Shown here: positions 18,222-27,351 of the stretch, piece by piece | How the letters are laid out: each line of letters opens with the position of its first letter | Position numbering within the stretch: position 1 is the first letter of the stretch | Assembly (NCBI GenBank): GCA_029778535.1 | Contig: JAKOQB010000198.1 | Location: 42,212 to 106,211, forward strand | Direction of reading: 5' to 3' | Source of the DNA: Pseudomonadota bacterium | GTDB taxonomy: Bacteria > Pseudomonadota > Gammaproteobacteria > Burkholderiales > Burkholderiaceae_F | Length of the DNA stretch: 64,000 nucleotides | Made by a program: the position numbers and the translations under genes | The notes under the pieces: generated by a model | The model's database searches: none | The model's input: only the letters and a program-made list of their open reading frames with translations | Told to the model about the DNA's origin: nothing

Positions 18222-18242
18222 GGCAGATCTTTGTTCCCGCAA

Positions 18243-19856
18243 TCAAAACCGCACCGGCTCGACATACCGCCCGAACACCTTGACCAGCTCGTTCGTGATC
18301 TCGCCGACGCTCGCATACGCCTTCACCGCCTCGACGATCGCCGGCATCAGGTTCACGCCCGAGCGCGCATCGTCCGCCACGCGCGCGAGCGCCTTCGCCA
18401 CCCCCGCATTGTCTCGTTCTGCGCGCACCCGATTCAACGCCGCGATCTGCGCGCGCGCGTCGTCTTCCTTGTACGGATGGAACTCGACCACGCGCTCGGG
18501 CTCCTCTTCGCTCTGATAACAGTTGACGCCGACCTTGCGGAACGTGCCCGACTCGATCTCGCGCTGGCGCTGGTACGCCTGCGCCGACACGCGCGCCTGC
18601 ACGATGCCTTCGGACACCAGCCGCACGATGCCGCCCTCGGCGTCGACCTCGGCCATGATGCGCTCCATCTCGGCGCGCATCTGGTTGGTCAGCGTCTCGA
18701 CGTAAAACGAGCCGCCGAGCGGATCGGCGGTGTCGGTCAGCCCCATCTCCTCGATCAGAAGCTGCATCGTGCGCAGCGAGATGCGCTGCGCGTACTCGCT
18801 CGGGATCGTGTACGCCTCGTCGAAGCAGCACAGCGCCATCGTCTGCGCGCCGGACAGCGCGGAGATCAGCGCGTAGTACGCGCCGCGCACGATGTTCAAC
18901 TCCGGCTGCTCGGCGGTCAGCCCGCCGCCGCCGCCGCCGGCGATCATGCGCAGCCACATCGAGCCCGGCTGCGTCGCGCCGTACTGCTCCTTCATGATCT
19001 TGGCCCACAGGCTGCGGCCGGCGCGAAACTTCGCGACCTGCTCGAAGATGTTGCCGAAGATGTTGAAGTTGTACGACAGCCGCCCGGCGAATTCGTCCAC
19101 CGGCAGCCCGCGCCTGATCACCTCGTCCGCGTACGCCTTGGCGATGCAGAACGCGTACGCCATCTCCTGCGTCGGTGTGGCTCCCGATTCGCGGATGTGA
19201 TAGCCGCACACCGACACCGGGCTGTACTTCGGCGCGTGCCTGGCACAGTATTCGATCGTGTCGCCGACCAGGCGAATCGAAGGCTGCACCGGGAAGATCC
19301 ACGTGCCGCGGCCGATGAACTCCTTCAGGATGTCGTTCTGCGCGGTGCCGCGCAGCTTTCGCACCTCGTAGCCGCGCTTGTCGGCCATCGCCAGGTACAT
19401 CGCGATCAGGATCGCCGCCGCGCCGTTGATCGTCAGCGACACCGTGATCTTGTCCAGATCGATGCCGTCGAACGCGATCTCGAAATCGCGCAGCGTGTCG
19501 ATCGCCATGCCGACGCGCCCGACCTCGCCCTCGGCCTGCGGATCGTCGGAGTCGAGCCCGCACTGCGTCGGCAGGTCGAACGCGACGTTCAGTCCCGTCT
19601 GCCCGTTGGCGATCAGGTACTTGAAGCGCGCGTTGGTGTCGGCCGCGTTGCCGAAGCCCGTGTACTGCCGCATCGTCCACGGCTGCTTGCGGTACATCAG
19701 CGGGTGGATGCCGCGCGTGAACGGATATTCGCCGGGGCGGCCGAGCATCGCCAGCCCGCCGCTCGCCTCAACGTCCTCGGCCGTGTACAGCGGCGCAATC
19801 GCGATGCCGGATTCGTTGAACCGAGGTTCGAGTTCGGTGGCCTGGTCGCGTTTCAT
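18243..19856 (-). CDS. iaaH: B12-dependent acyl-CoA mutase large subunit, probable (2-aminophenyl)succinyl-CoA mutase
   Basis: A 537-residue catalytic subunit of the methylmalonyl-CoA mutase family, without the C-terminal cobalamin domain, which is a separate gene here. The TIM-barrel signatures include RQYTGFGNAADTNARFKYL near residue 62, GLNVAFDLPTQCGLDSDDP near residue 88, GYHIRESGATPTQE near residue 210 and DPLGGSFYVE near residue 380. In the anaerobic auxin pathway this class of mutase rearranges (2-aminophenyl)succinyl-CoA to (2-aminobenzyl)malonyl-CoA. The ATG at 19856 overlaps the small-subunit stop (ATGA). The substrate follows from the cluster; methylmalonyl-CoA or alkylsuccinyl-CoA mutase would be the alternatives. 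Confidence 0.82.
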   Translation of the reverse strand: MKRDQATELEPRFNESGIAIAPLYTAEDVEASGGLAMLGRPGEYPFTRGIHPLMYRKQPWTMRQYTGFGNAADTNARFKYLIANGQTGLNVAFDLPTQCGLDSDDPQAEGEVGRVGMAIDTLRDFEIAFDGIDLDKITVSLTINGAAAILIAMYLAMADKRGYEVRKLRGTAQNDILKEFIGRGTWIFPVQPSIRLVGDTIEYCARHAPKYSPVSVCGYHIRESGATPTQEMAYAFCIAKAYADEVIRRGLPVDEFAGRLSYNFNIFGNIFEQVAKFRAGRSLWAKIMKEQYGATQPGSMWLRMIAGGGGGGLTAEQPELNIVRGAYYALISALSGAQTMALCCFDEAYTIPSEYAQRISLRTMQLLIEEMGLTDTADPLGGSFYVETLTNQMRAEMERIMAEVDAEGGIVRLVSEGIVQARVSAQAYQRQREIESGTFRKVGVNCYQSEEEPERVVEFHPYKEDDARAQIAALNRVRAERDNAGVAKALARVADDARSGVNLMPAIVEAVKAYASVGEITNELVKVFGRYVEPVRF

Positions 19857-20248
19857 GCGTTTGCCTTGATGAAGTCGCAGATCGCGTCGAGCTTCGAGCC
19901 GGTGGGAAAGATCCCCTTGAAGCCGAGCGCGCGCAGCCCGTCGTGGTCCTGCGCCGGCAAATTGCCGCCGATGATCCACAGCTTGTCGGTCAGGCCCGCT
20001 TCCTCCAGCAGCGGCTTCAGCCGCCGGCAGAACGCGAGGTGCGAGCCGGCCATGCTGGAGAGGGCGATGACGTCGACGTCTTCCTGCGTGGCGATGCGGG
20101 TGATCTGCTCCGGCGTCTGGCGCAGCCCGGTGTAGATCACTTCGAAGCCGGCGTCGCGCAGCGCACGCGCAACCACCTTGGCGCCCTGGTCGTGGCCGTC
20201 CAACCCGGGCTTGGCGAGCACGACACGGATATGTCTGTCTCCGCTCAT
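19853..20248 (-). CDS. iaaG: B12-dependent acyl-CoA mutase small (cobalamin-binding) subunit
   Basis: A 131-residue cobalamin-binding domain protein. The DxHxxG motif is present as LDGHDQGAK, with His19 expected to ligate cobalt, followed by ALSSMAGSH (the SxL-type element) and IIGGNLP (the GG element). It partners the large subunit encoded directly downstream to form a two-subunit mutase. It overlaps iaaF upstream and iaaH downstream by 4 bp each, the tightest coupling in the cluster. Confidence 0.85.
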   Translation of the reverse strand: MSGDRHIRVVLAKPGLDGHDQGAKVVARALRDAGFEVIYTGLRQTPEQITRIATQEDVDVIALSSMAGSHLAFCRRLKPLLEEAGLTDKLWIIGGNLPAQDHDGLRALGFKGIFPTGSKLDAICDFIKANA

Positions 20249-21378
20249 GCGGTGACCTCCTTGGCGATGACCAGTTTCAGGATCTCGCTCGTGCCCCCGC
20301 CGATCAGCGTGAAGCGCACGTCGCGCAAGTACCGCTGCACCGGGTACTCCATCGCGTAGCCGTATGAGGCCAGCACGCGCGCGGCCTGGTCGCAGATCGA
20401 CGCCGCCGTTTCGGTGGCGTTGAGCTTGCACATCGCCGCTTCCTTGTGATGCGGGCGATCGTGATCGCGCAGCCACGCGGCGTAGTAGACGAGCTGCGTG
20501 GCGGCTTCGAGCGCCGTGGCCATCTCGGCCAGCTTGAACTGGATCGCCTGGAAGCGGTTGATCGGCTTGCCGAACTGCTTGCGCTCGGATGCATAGCGCG
20601 TCGCTTCCGCCAGCGCCGCGCGCGCAACGCCGAGCGCCATCGCGCCGGTGATGATGCGGATCTCCGCCAGCGTCTTGCGCAAATGGCCTTCGCCGTCGCC
20701 TTCCTCCTTCGACAGCCGGTGCGAACCGGGAACGAAGCAGTCGTCGAACGCGACCTCGGAGGTCGGCAGCGCCCACACGCCCATCTTGTGGATCGCGCGG
20801 CCGACCGAGAGGCCCTTGAACGAGCGTTCGACCAGGAAGATCGTCAGCTTCTTCTCCGCGCCCGCGCGCGCGAACACGGTGAAGAAGTCCGCCACCGGCG
20901 CCGACGTGATCCAGGTCTTCTGGCCGTTGAGCACGAAGCCGCCATCGACCTTCTTGGCGAAGGTCGCGATGCCGTCCAGATCCGAGCCGGCATTGGGCTC
21001 CGTCATGCAGATCGCGCCGATCTTCTCGCCTCTGAGCGCGGGCTTGAACAGCCGCTCGACGATATCCGCATTGCCGAGCATGTGCAGGAACTTGGTCCCC
21101 ATCAGCGACTGCATCGCCGCCGCCCCCGCGAGCGACATCGACCCGCGCGCGATCTGCTCGAGTGCCAAGCAGAACTCCGTCAGCCCCATCCCCGTGCCGC
21201 CGACGTCCTCCGGGTAGCGCATGCCGAAGAAGCCGAGCGCAGCCAGCTCGTCGAACAGCGCGCGCGGGAACGCATGCGCCTCGTCGATCGCCGCCGCCTG
21301 CGGCGCGATGCGCTCGTCGGCGAAGCGCGCGAAGGTGTCGCGCACTGCGCGTTGGTCGGGGGTTAGGTCAAAGTTCAT
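20245..21378 (-). CDS. iaaF: Acyl-CoA dehydrogenase, probable benzylmalonyl-CoA dehydrogenase
   Basis: A 377-residue FAD acyl-CoA dehydrogenase. In the auxin pathway this step oxidises and decarboxylates (2-aminobenzyl)malonyl-CoA to 2-aminocinnamoyl-CoA. Visible family blocks are CMTEPNAGSDLDG (about residue 133), NGQKTWITSAPVADFF, SERKQFGKPINRFQAIQ and the C-terminal RFTLIGGGTSEILK. The usual C-terminal catalytic Glu of the YEGT motif is replaced by Gly (IGGGT), as in the isovaleryl-CoA dehydrogenase subgroup, where the base lies earlier; the Glu in LAEIRIITG is the likely equivalent. A 624-bp noncoding block separates it from the preceding gene. Confidence 0.82.
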   Translation of the reverse strand: MNFDLTPDQRAVRDTFARFADERIAPQAAAIDEAHAFPRALFDELAALGFFGMRYPEDVGGTGMGLTEFCLALEQIARGSMSLAGAAAMQSLMGTKFLHMLGNADIVERLFKPALRGEKIGAICMTEPNAGSDLDGIATFAKKVDGGFVLNGQKTWITSAPVADFFTVFARAGAEKKLTIFLVERSFKGLSVGRAIHKMGVWALPTSEVAFDDCFVPGSHRLSKEEGDGEGHLRKTLAEIRIITGAMALGVARAALAEATRYASERKQFGKPINRFQAIQFKLAEMATALEAATQLVYYAAWLRDHDRPHHKEAAMCKLNATETAASICDQAARVLASYGYAMEYPVQRYLRDVRFTLIGGGTSEILKLVIAKEVTA

Positions 21379-21505
21379 TTCGTCGCTTGCACTTCGAGGG
21401 AGCGGAGCAGCAAAGGTGCGTGCGAGCAGGCCTCCGCGCGCCACTGCGGCGGTCTGCGCTTCGCTCCGACTTCCCTCCGATGCTCGCGACCGTCGCCCGT
21501 CGCGT

Positions 21506-21543
21506 AACTCACTTCGCTCACTGCGTTCGCTTCGTTCGGACAG
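21506..21543 (+). repeat. 38-bp inverted repeat, left arm
   Basis: The arm begins AACTCACTTCGCTCACTGCG and ends CGGACAG. Its reverse complement recurs at 21845-21882 with 35 of 38 positions matching. The two arms bound 301 bp without a recognisable gene, a layout reminiscent of a MITE. Confidence 0.7.
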
Positions 21544-21844
21544 ACGCGCCGAATTGGTTTACGTGGCGCGCTGGCGCGCGCGGCGACGGCCGCTGCGCTT
21601 TTGGCTCCGGCTAACAAGCGCTTCGCGCTTATTACCCTACGCCGCAACTTCGTTGTCGGCGCCGCATAGGCGCGCTGCGACCTGCCCGCACACCCCTTTG
21701 CGATGAGGCGACAGCAGTTCACGAAGGCTGACAGCGCGGCCAGAGCGGTGGTCGGTACCCGGCAGGGGCGATTTGTGGGGCGACGAGAAGCGCAGGCCTG
21801 AGGTCGGCGCGCTTCAGCGCGCTTCCACATCTGACTCGCCGCAG

Positions 21845-21882
21845 CTGTCCGAGCGAAGCGAACGCAGTGAGCGCAGCGAGTT
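21845..21882 (-). repeat. 38-bp inverted repeat, right arm
   Basis: The arm begins CTGTCCGAGCGAAGCG and ends AGCGAGTT. It pairs with 21506-21543 with three mismatches. Confidence 0.7.
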
Positions 21883-22002
21883 CTGCGGCGCGACCTCAGG
21901 CCGAGCATCGCAGTGGAGTCGGCCTGCAAGGCCGACCGCCCCACCATGAGCCCATGGCGGGTGCCGGCCGCCGCGATGCTCCAGCCGCCGCCCGTTGTCA
22001 TT

Positions 22003-23679
22003 TCACCCCTCGAACCCATACAACTCTCGCGCCGCCTCAGCCGAAATCACCCCGTTCTTCACTTCCTCCGCCAACACGCGTCGATCGCGCTGCTTCGGAT
22101 CGCCATACCCGCCGCCCCCACCGGCGACTTGGTGATAAATCGTTCCCCTCGGCACGCCGGTGATCAGGTCCTTGTTCTTCGGCACCACCTCGGTCCCGTC
22201 CGGATAGCGGAGCTTGATGAAGTTCAAGCCTGCATCGCCGCCACCAAACAGGCCGAACGCGCCTTCGAAATCGCCGTCGCCGAAGGTCACGAGCTGCGTG
22301 TCGTCCGAGCCGATCTCGAAGATCGTCTCCACGCCCAGCCCGCCGCGCCACTGGCCGGGACCGGCGGAATCGGGCAGCAGTTCGTGCCGGATCAGCCGGT
22401 GCGGCGTCTGCTGCTCGAACATTTCGTAGTCCTGGTCGAGCACGCCGCCGGAGGCGTCGATCATGCCGATGTGGTCGTAGCCGTCGGTGCCTTTGAGCGC
22501 GCCCGATCCGCCCTTCAGCCCCATGAAGCCGATGTCGACGTAAGTCTCGTTCTTCTGCGGATCAGTGCCGGTCGTCAGCGAGCAGAGCAGGTTGTTCCAG
22601 CCGGCGGTCACGCGGTCGGGCATCACGGGGGCCAGCGCGCGCTGGATCGCGTCCGCGTTCGGCGGGCACAGGTGGTTGCCGAACGTGGTCGCCTTCGGAT
22701 ACGCGGCGTTCAGGATCGTGCCTTCGGGGATCACGATCTCGATCGGCTGCACCATACCTTCGTTGTGCGGGATGTCGGGGTTGACCATCTGCAGCAGCGT
22801 CAGGATCGTCGCCGATGCGCTCGACGTAAACGTGCCGTTGACGAAGCCGTTGGTCTGCGGGTCGGTGCGCGAGTAGTCGAACTTGATCGACCGATCCTTG
22901 ACCTCGATGTCGACGCGGATCGTGTACTTGCTGCCGATGTTGCGCCCGTCGTAGTACACGTAGCCTTCGCCCGAGTAGCGGCCGTTCGGGATCTTGGCGA
23001 TCTCCGCTTCCATCATCCTGCGCGTCGCTTCGAACAGCGCCTGCTTGTGCGACTCGAAGCTCTCCAGCCCGTACTTTTCGATCAGCTCGAGCAGCCGCCG
23101 CTCGCCGACCGTGCAGGCGCCGATCTCGGCCTTCATGTCGTGCTGGACGATGTCCAGCCGAATGTTGGCGAAGATCAGGTTCCACACGTCCTTGCGCAAC
23201 TTGCCGCGCTCGTACACCTTGACCGCCGGGATGCGCAGCGCCTCCTGCCACACCTCGACCGCGTTCGGGTTGTAGCCGCCGCGCACGTTGCCGCCGATGT
23301 CGGCCTGGTGGCCCTTGACCGCCGTCCAGGCGACCAGCTTGTCGCCGTGGAACACCGGCTTGTAGACGGCAACGTCGTTGTTCTGGTTGCCGAGCGAGAA
23401 CACGTCGTTGTGGAAGATCACGTCGCCGGGGTAGATCTCATCGCCGAAGTACTGCTTGATGTACTTGCACACGGGTGCCAGCGAGAACGCCAGGATCGGC
23501 AGGTTCTCGGTCTGCTCGAGCATGTTGCCGTCGGCGTCGTACAGCCCCGTCACGTAGTCCTTCGCCTCGCACAGGATCGGCGAGCGCGTCGTCTTCTCCA
23601 TCGAGATGCTCATCTCGTCGGTGATTGACTTGAACGTGCGCGCGTACACCGACAGCAGGATGGGATCGATCTTGCTCAT
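22003..23679 (-). CDS. iaaE: Hydantoinase B/oxoprolinase-family subunit, probable 2-oxo-indoleacetate lactam hydrolase subunit
   Basis: A 558-residue protein of the hydantoinase B (HyuB/oxoprolinase C-terminal) family. Key blocks are MEKTTRSPILCEAKDY near the N-terminus, PGDVIFHNDVFSLGNQNNDV (about 84-103), the metal-ligand type motif KGHQADIGGNVRGG (about 121-134), DYSRTDPQTNGFVN and the C-terminal GGGGGYGDP. With the A subunit it would hydrolyse the lactam of 2-oxo-indoleacetate at the cost of ATP, opening the pyrrole ring to (2-aminophenyl)succinate. The ATG at 23679 overlaps the A-subunit stop (ATGA). Confidence 0.85.
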   Translation of the reverse strand: MSKIDPILLSVYARTFKSITDEMSISMEKTTRSPILCEAKDYVTGLYDADGNMLEQTENLPILAFSLAPVCKYIKQYFGDEIYPGDVIFHNDVFSLGNQNNDVAVYKPVFHGDKLVAWTAVKGHQADIGGNVRGGYNPNAVEVWQEALRIPAVKVYERGKLRKDVWNLIFANIRLDIVQHDMKAEIGACTVGERRLLELIEKYGLESFESHKQALFEATRRMMEAEIAKIPNGRYSGEGYVYYDGRNIGSKYTIRVDIEVKDRSIKFDYSRTDPQTNGFVNGTFTSSASATILTLLQMVNPDIPHNEGMVQPIEIVIPEGTILNAAYPKATTFGNHLCPPNADAIQRALAPVMPDRVTAGWNNLLCSLTTGTDPQKNETYVDIGFMGLKGGSGALKGTDGYDHIGMIDASGGVLDQDYEMFEQQTPHRLIRHELLPDSAGPGQWRGGLGVETIFEIGSDDTQLVTFGDGDFEGAFGLFGGGDAGLNFIKLRYPDGTEVVPKNKDLITGVPRGTIYHQVAGGGGGYGDPKQRDRRVLAEEVKNGVISAEAARELYGFEG

Positions 23680-25802
23680 GCGGGCACCTCTTCAGTCTGG
23701 CGGATGCACGAGGCGACGAGTTCCTCGCGCCCCTTGGCGAACAGCGCGAACGAGCCGAGCGCGTCGACCACGCAGTCGTACGAATTGCTGACGAAGACCG
23801 CCGTCGTCTCCTGTTCGATCAGCGCCGGACCAATGACGCGGTTGCCGTAGCGCAGCCGGTGGCCGTCGTAGACCGGCACCTCGGCGAACTTGCGCGTCTC
23901 CGGCACGTACACGCTGCGCTTGCCTTTGAGCGCGTGCGCCGCGTCGGCGCCGGCCCACGCTTCTTCGCGGTACGCGGGCTTGTCGGTGGCACCGATCGCC
24001 TGCACGCGCACGTTGATGATCTCGATCGGCGTGGCTTCCTGCGCCAGCGAATAGCCGAACAGGCGGTTGTGCTCGGCGTGGAACGCCTTGGCGATGCCGG
24101 CGGTGTCGCGGCGGTCAATGAGATCTCGCGCTACCGGCAGCGACACCTCGTGGTACTGCCTGATGTAGCGGCAGTCGAGGCGCACGTCGTAGCGGCGCCG
24201 CGCGGCGGGGATGCGCTCCTCGGACAGTTGCCGTTCGCCGTCGCGCTGCATGGCGTCGATAAGGTTTGACAGGCGCGTCCAGTCGATGCCGTCCAGCCTG
24301 GAGACGAACGTGCGCACGAAGTCGTGCTTCAATTCGCTCATCAGCATGCCGAATGCGCACAGCACCGAAGCCTCGCGCGGCACGATCTGCAGCGGGATCT
24401 CCAGTTCCAGGCAGATCAGGCAGGCGTGGATCGGCCCGGCGCCGCCGGCCGGTATGAACGGAAACTCGCGCGGATCGAAGCCGCGCTTGATCGTGACCTC
24501 GCGCACGCCCTGCGCCATGTTGTTGCAGGCGACGCGGTACATGCCGGCGGCGGCTTCCTCGACCGTGAGGCCCATCGGCCGTGCGATGTGCTCGTCGATC
24601 GCGCGCCGCGCCGCGGCCGTGTCGAGTTTCATCCTGCCGCCGGCGAAGTAGTTCGGGTCCAGATAGCCGAGCACGACGTTGGCGTCGGTCGTCGTCGGCA
24701 GCTTTCCGCCCTTGCCGTAGCACGCCGGCCCGGGGTCGGCGCCCGCGCTCTGCGGGCCCATGCGCAAGAGGCCTCCTTCGTCGAGCCAGCCGATCGAGCC
24801 GCCGCCGGCGCCGATGGTGTGGATGTCGAGCATCGGCAGCGCGATCTTGTGGCGCGCGATCTCGCCGTCGTTCTTGACCATCGGCGCGCGCACCGCGACC
24901 GACGCCTCGAAGCTGGTGCCGCCCATGTCGGTCGTGATGCATTTGTCCTGCCCGTGCGCGCGCACGTAGAACAGGCCCGCCCCGGGACCGCCCGCCGGGC
25001 CCGACAGCAGCGTCAGCGCGGCGCGGTCGCGCGCGAGCTGCGGCGAGATCACGCCGCCGTTGGACTGCATGATCAGCAGCAGGCCCTTGAAGCCGATCGC
25101 GCCCAGGCGCCCGACGAGCTGGTCGAGATAGTGATTCAGCTTCGGCCCGACGTACGCGTTCAGCGCCGTCGTGCTGACGCGCTCGTAGAAGCGGATCGAC
25201 GGCAGCACGTCGGTGGATACCGACAGATACGCGCCCGGCAGCTCGCGCTTGACGAGTTCAGCCGCAGCGCGCTCTTGTGCGGGATTGGCGAACGAATTCA
25301 TGAAGCAGATCGCGACCGCTTGCACGCCTTCGCGCTTGAAAAGCTCGATCGCGCTGCGCACGCCGTCGAGGTCGAGCGGCTGCAGTTCGCGCCCGTTGCG
25401 GTCGAGCCGGCCGCGGATGCCGGCGCGTAGATAACGCGGCACCAGCGGCTTCACGTTGGTGTAGCGGTTGTTGTACTGCTCCTCGCGGATGCCGCGCCGC
25501 ATTTCGAGCGCGTCACGCACGCCCTCGGTCGTCAGCAGTCCGCACTTCGCGCCGGTGCTGGTCAGCGTCGCGTTGGTGGTGACCGTGGTGCCGTGCACCA
25601 GCGTATCGATCGTCGCCGCGAACGCGGGCAGCGACATCGCCGGCTTCTGGCTCGCTGCGATCTCGGACAGACCGTCGACCACCGCGATCGACGGGTCGCT
25701 CGGCGTCGACAGCGTCTTGTAGATCACCGGCGGCGCGCCGTCGCGCACGACGACGAAGTCGGTGAACGTGCCGCCGACGTCGATTCCGATCTTCAGTGTC
25801 AT
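23676..25802 (-). CDS. iaaC: Hydantoinase A/oxoprolinase-family subunit, probable 2-oxo-indoleacetate lactam hydrolase subunit
   Basis: A 708-residue ATP-binding subunit of the hydantoinase A family (acetate/sugar kinase-like fold). The phosphate-binding motif is IGIDVGGTFTDFVVV at residues 5-19. The second nucleotide motif is TTDMGGTSFEASVAV, followed by IGAGGGSIGWLDEGG and AGADPGPACYGKGG. The pair with iaaE matches the IaaCE hydantoinase-like enzyme of the auxin pathway. A second A/B pair is encoded at 32963-36708. Start and stop overlap both neighbours by 4 bp. A 5-oxoprolinase or N-methylhydantoinase is the alternative, judged less likely because of the surrounding genes. Confidence 0.85.
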   Translation of the reverse strand: MTLKIGIDVGGTFTDFVVVRDGAPPVIYKTLSTPSDPSIAVVDGLSEIAASQKPAMSLPAFAATIDTLVHGTTVTTNATLTSTGAKCGLLTTEGVRDALEMRRGIREEQYNNRYTNVKPLVPRYLRAGIRGRLDRNGRELQPLDLDGVRSAIELFKREGVQAVAICFMNSFANPAQERAAAELVKRELPGAYLSVSTDVLPSIRFYERVSTTALNAYVGPKLNHYLDQLVGRLGAIGFKGLLLIMQSNGGVISPQLARDRAALTLLSGPAGGPGAGLFYVRAHGQDKCITTDMGGTSFEASVAVRAPMVKNDGEIARHKIALPMLDIHTIGAGGGSIGWLDEGGLLRMGPQSAGADPGPACYGKGGKLPTTTDANVVLGYLDPNYFAGGRMKLDTAAARRAIDEHIARPMGLTVEEAAAGMYRVACNNMAQGVREVTIKRGFDPREFPFIPAGGAGPIHACLICLELEIPLQIVPREASVLCAFGMLMSELKHDFVRTFVSRLDGIDWTRLSNLIDAMQRDGERQLSEERIPAARRRYDVRLDCRYIRQYHEVSLPVARDLIDRRDTAGIAKAFHAEHNRLFGYSLAQEATPIEIINVRVQAIGATDKPAYREEAWAGADAAHALKGKRSVYVPETRKFAEVPVYDGHRLRYGNRVIGPALIEQETTAVFVSNSYDCVVDALGSFALFAKGREELVASCIRQTEEVPA

Positions 25803-27343
25803 CGATTGCGCTCCGTCTCTGTCCAGGCCTGCACGCTGTCCGTCACCAGTTGCCGCACGTCTTCCTTGCGCACCTTGCCAAGCGCAGTCTTCGGCAGCTC
25901 GCCGACCACCAGCACCTGCCGCGGATGCTTGTAGCGCGCGATGCGGCCATCGAGCAGCGCCAGAACGCGCGCGGCGGTCAGGGTGCGGCCTTCCTTCGGC
26001 GCCACCACCGCGACCACGACCTCGCCCCAGTTCGCATCGGGCCGGCCGACCACCGCGACCTCGGCGACATCGGGACATTCGAGCAGCACGTTCTCGATCT
26101 CGGCCGGCGCGATATTCTCCCCGCCGGAAATGATCATGTCCTTGGCGCGGCCGTCGACCCACAGAAAGCCGTCGGCGTCGAAGTGGCCGATGTCGCCGCT
26201 GTGGAACCACCCGCCCGCGAGTGCCGCGGCGGTCGCCTGCGGCTGTTGCCAGTAGCCGACCATCACGTTGTCGCCGCGGATCAGGATCTCGCCGCGCGCG
26301 CCTTGCGCGACGTCGCGATCGTCGCCGTCCACGATTCGCAGTTCGCAGTGCGGCGCAGACTTGCCGGTCGACCCCGCCTTGCGCACTGCATCTTCGGGTC
26401 GCAGGTAGGCGGCGATCGGGCAGGTCTCGGTCGAGCCGTAGATCTGCACCAGCGGTACGCCGCGCTCATGCACCGCGCGGATCAGGTGCTCGGGCACGAT
26501 CGTCGAACCGGTGGTGATCATGCGCAGGCTGGAGAAGTCGGCCGACCGCCAGCGCGGCATCGCCATCATCATCGCGAGTTGCGTCGGCACCAGCACGGTC
26601 AGCGTGATGCGCTCCTGCTCGATCGCATCGAAGGTCGTGTTCGGGTCGAACTTCGAGTGCAGCACCACGGTCGCGCCCGCCTGCAGCGCCGGCGTGGTCT
26701 GGTTGTTGAGCCCGCCGACATGGAACAGCGGCAGGTTGGTCAGGATGCGGTCGTCCGCGGTCATGTCGTGCAGCGCGACGCTGTTGGCGGCGTTCGCGAT
26801 CAGCGCCTGCTGCGTCAGCAGCACGCCCTTGGGTTGTCCGGTCGAGCCCGACGTGTGGCAGACGAGCAGCGGCAGTTGCGGGGTGACCGTCGCGTCGCGC
26901 ACTGGTGCCCCCGCGCGTGCCAGAAGTGCCTCGAACGTGAGCCAGCCTTCGGGCGCGCTGCCGATCGCGACGCGCGTCATCGGCGGCAGCGTGTCGACGT
27001 ACGCCGCCGTCGGTGCGACGAAGCCATCCTCGACCACCAGCACCAATGGCGGGCAATCGAGCAGCCGCTCGCGATGCTCGGGCGCGGCGAGCCGCCAGTT
27101 CAGCGGCATGATGAGTGCCCCGAGCCGGGCGCAGGCGAACAGCAGCGCGAGTTCTTCCGGTCGGTTCAGCCCGAGGTACGAAACGCAGCGGCCTTTGCTC
27201 ACGCCGCACGCCACGAGCGCACTCGCGAGTTGCTCGATCTGTTGGGCGAACGCGGCATAGCTGAGATCGCTTCCCTCGAAGCGGATCGCCGTCTTGTGCG
27301 GCGTCCGTTGCGCGTGGCCGGTGATCCAGTCCGACAGATCCAT
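25799..27343 (-). CDS. iaaB: AMP-forming acyl-CoA ligase, probable indoleacetate-CoA ligase
   Basis: A 514-residue ANL-superfamily adenylate-forming ligase. The phosphate-binding P-loop is HTSGSTGQPKGVLLT near residue 166, followed by QIYGSTETCP, the YGSTE-type A5 motif, then the HSGDIGHFDADGF and GRAKDMIISGGENI hinge region. The C-terminal catalytic Lys lies in LPKTALGKVRKED. It would form indoleacetyl-CoA, the CoA donor for the downstream CoA transferase. The ATG at 27343 is 8 bp after the thiolase stop, and its stop overlaps iaaC by 4 bp. Family certain, substrate inferred from the cluster. Confidence 0.84.
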   Translation of the reverse strand: MDLSDWITGHAQRTPHKTAIRFEGSDLSYAAFAQQIEQLASALVACGVSKGRCVSYLGLNRPEELALLFACARLGALIMPLNWRLAAPEHRERLLDCPPLVLVVEDGFVAPTAAYVDTLPPMTRVAIGSAPEGWLTFEALLARAGAPVRDATVTPQLPLLVCHTSGSTGQPKGVLLTQQALIANAANSVALHDMTADDRILTNLPLFHVGGLNNQTTPALQAGATVVLHSKFDPNTTFDAIEQERITLTVLVPTQLAMMMAMPRWRSADFSSLRMITTGSTIVPEHLIRAVHERGVPLVQIYGSTETCPIAAYLRPEDAVRKAGSTGKSAPHCELRIVDGDDRDVAQGARGEILIRGDNVMVGYWQQPQATAAALAGGWFHSGDIGHFDADGFLWVDGRAKDMIISGGENIAPAEIENVLLECPDVAEVAVVGRPDANWGEVVVAVVAPKEGRTLTAARVLALLDGRIARYKHPRQVLVVGELPKTALGKVRKEDVRQLVTDSVQAWTETERNR

Positions 27344-27351
27344 CGCTGCGC

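Larger units (their letters stand above)
21379..22002. other. Noncoding block interrupting the iaa operon
   Basis: This is by far the longest gap in an otherwise overlapping gene series. It holds a 38-bp inverted repeat at its two ends (21506-21543 and 21845-21882) and several short hairpins, for example AAGCGCTTCGCGCTT near 21618. Possible reading frames are low-complexity and lack family features. It is either a decayed insertion or a structured RNA region. Confidence 0.6.

Noticed and set aside
18243..19856. Methylmalonyl-CoA mutase of propionate metabolism
   Set aside because: No epimerase, MeaB chaperone or propionyl-CoA carboxylase gene is near, while the gene is fused by overlaps to iaaF and iaaG.
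21375..22019. A 214-residue open frame on the minus strand across the iaaE-iaaF gap
   Set aside because: The translation is Arg/Ala-rich with repeated RTRCAHCVRF/RRVCPNEA stretches created by the inverted repeat, shows no domain, and overlaps the iaaF start region.
23676..25802. Annotation of iaaCE as 5-oxoprolinase or N-methylhydantoinase
   Set aside because: The family permits it, but the complete surrounding set (Mo hydroxylase, B12 mutase, CoA transferase, regulator) matches the auxin pathway far better.
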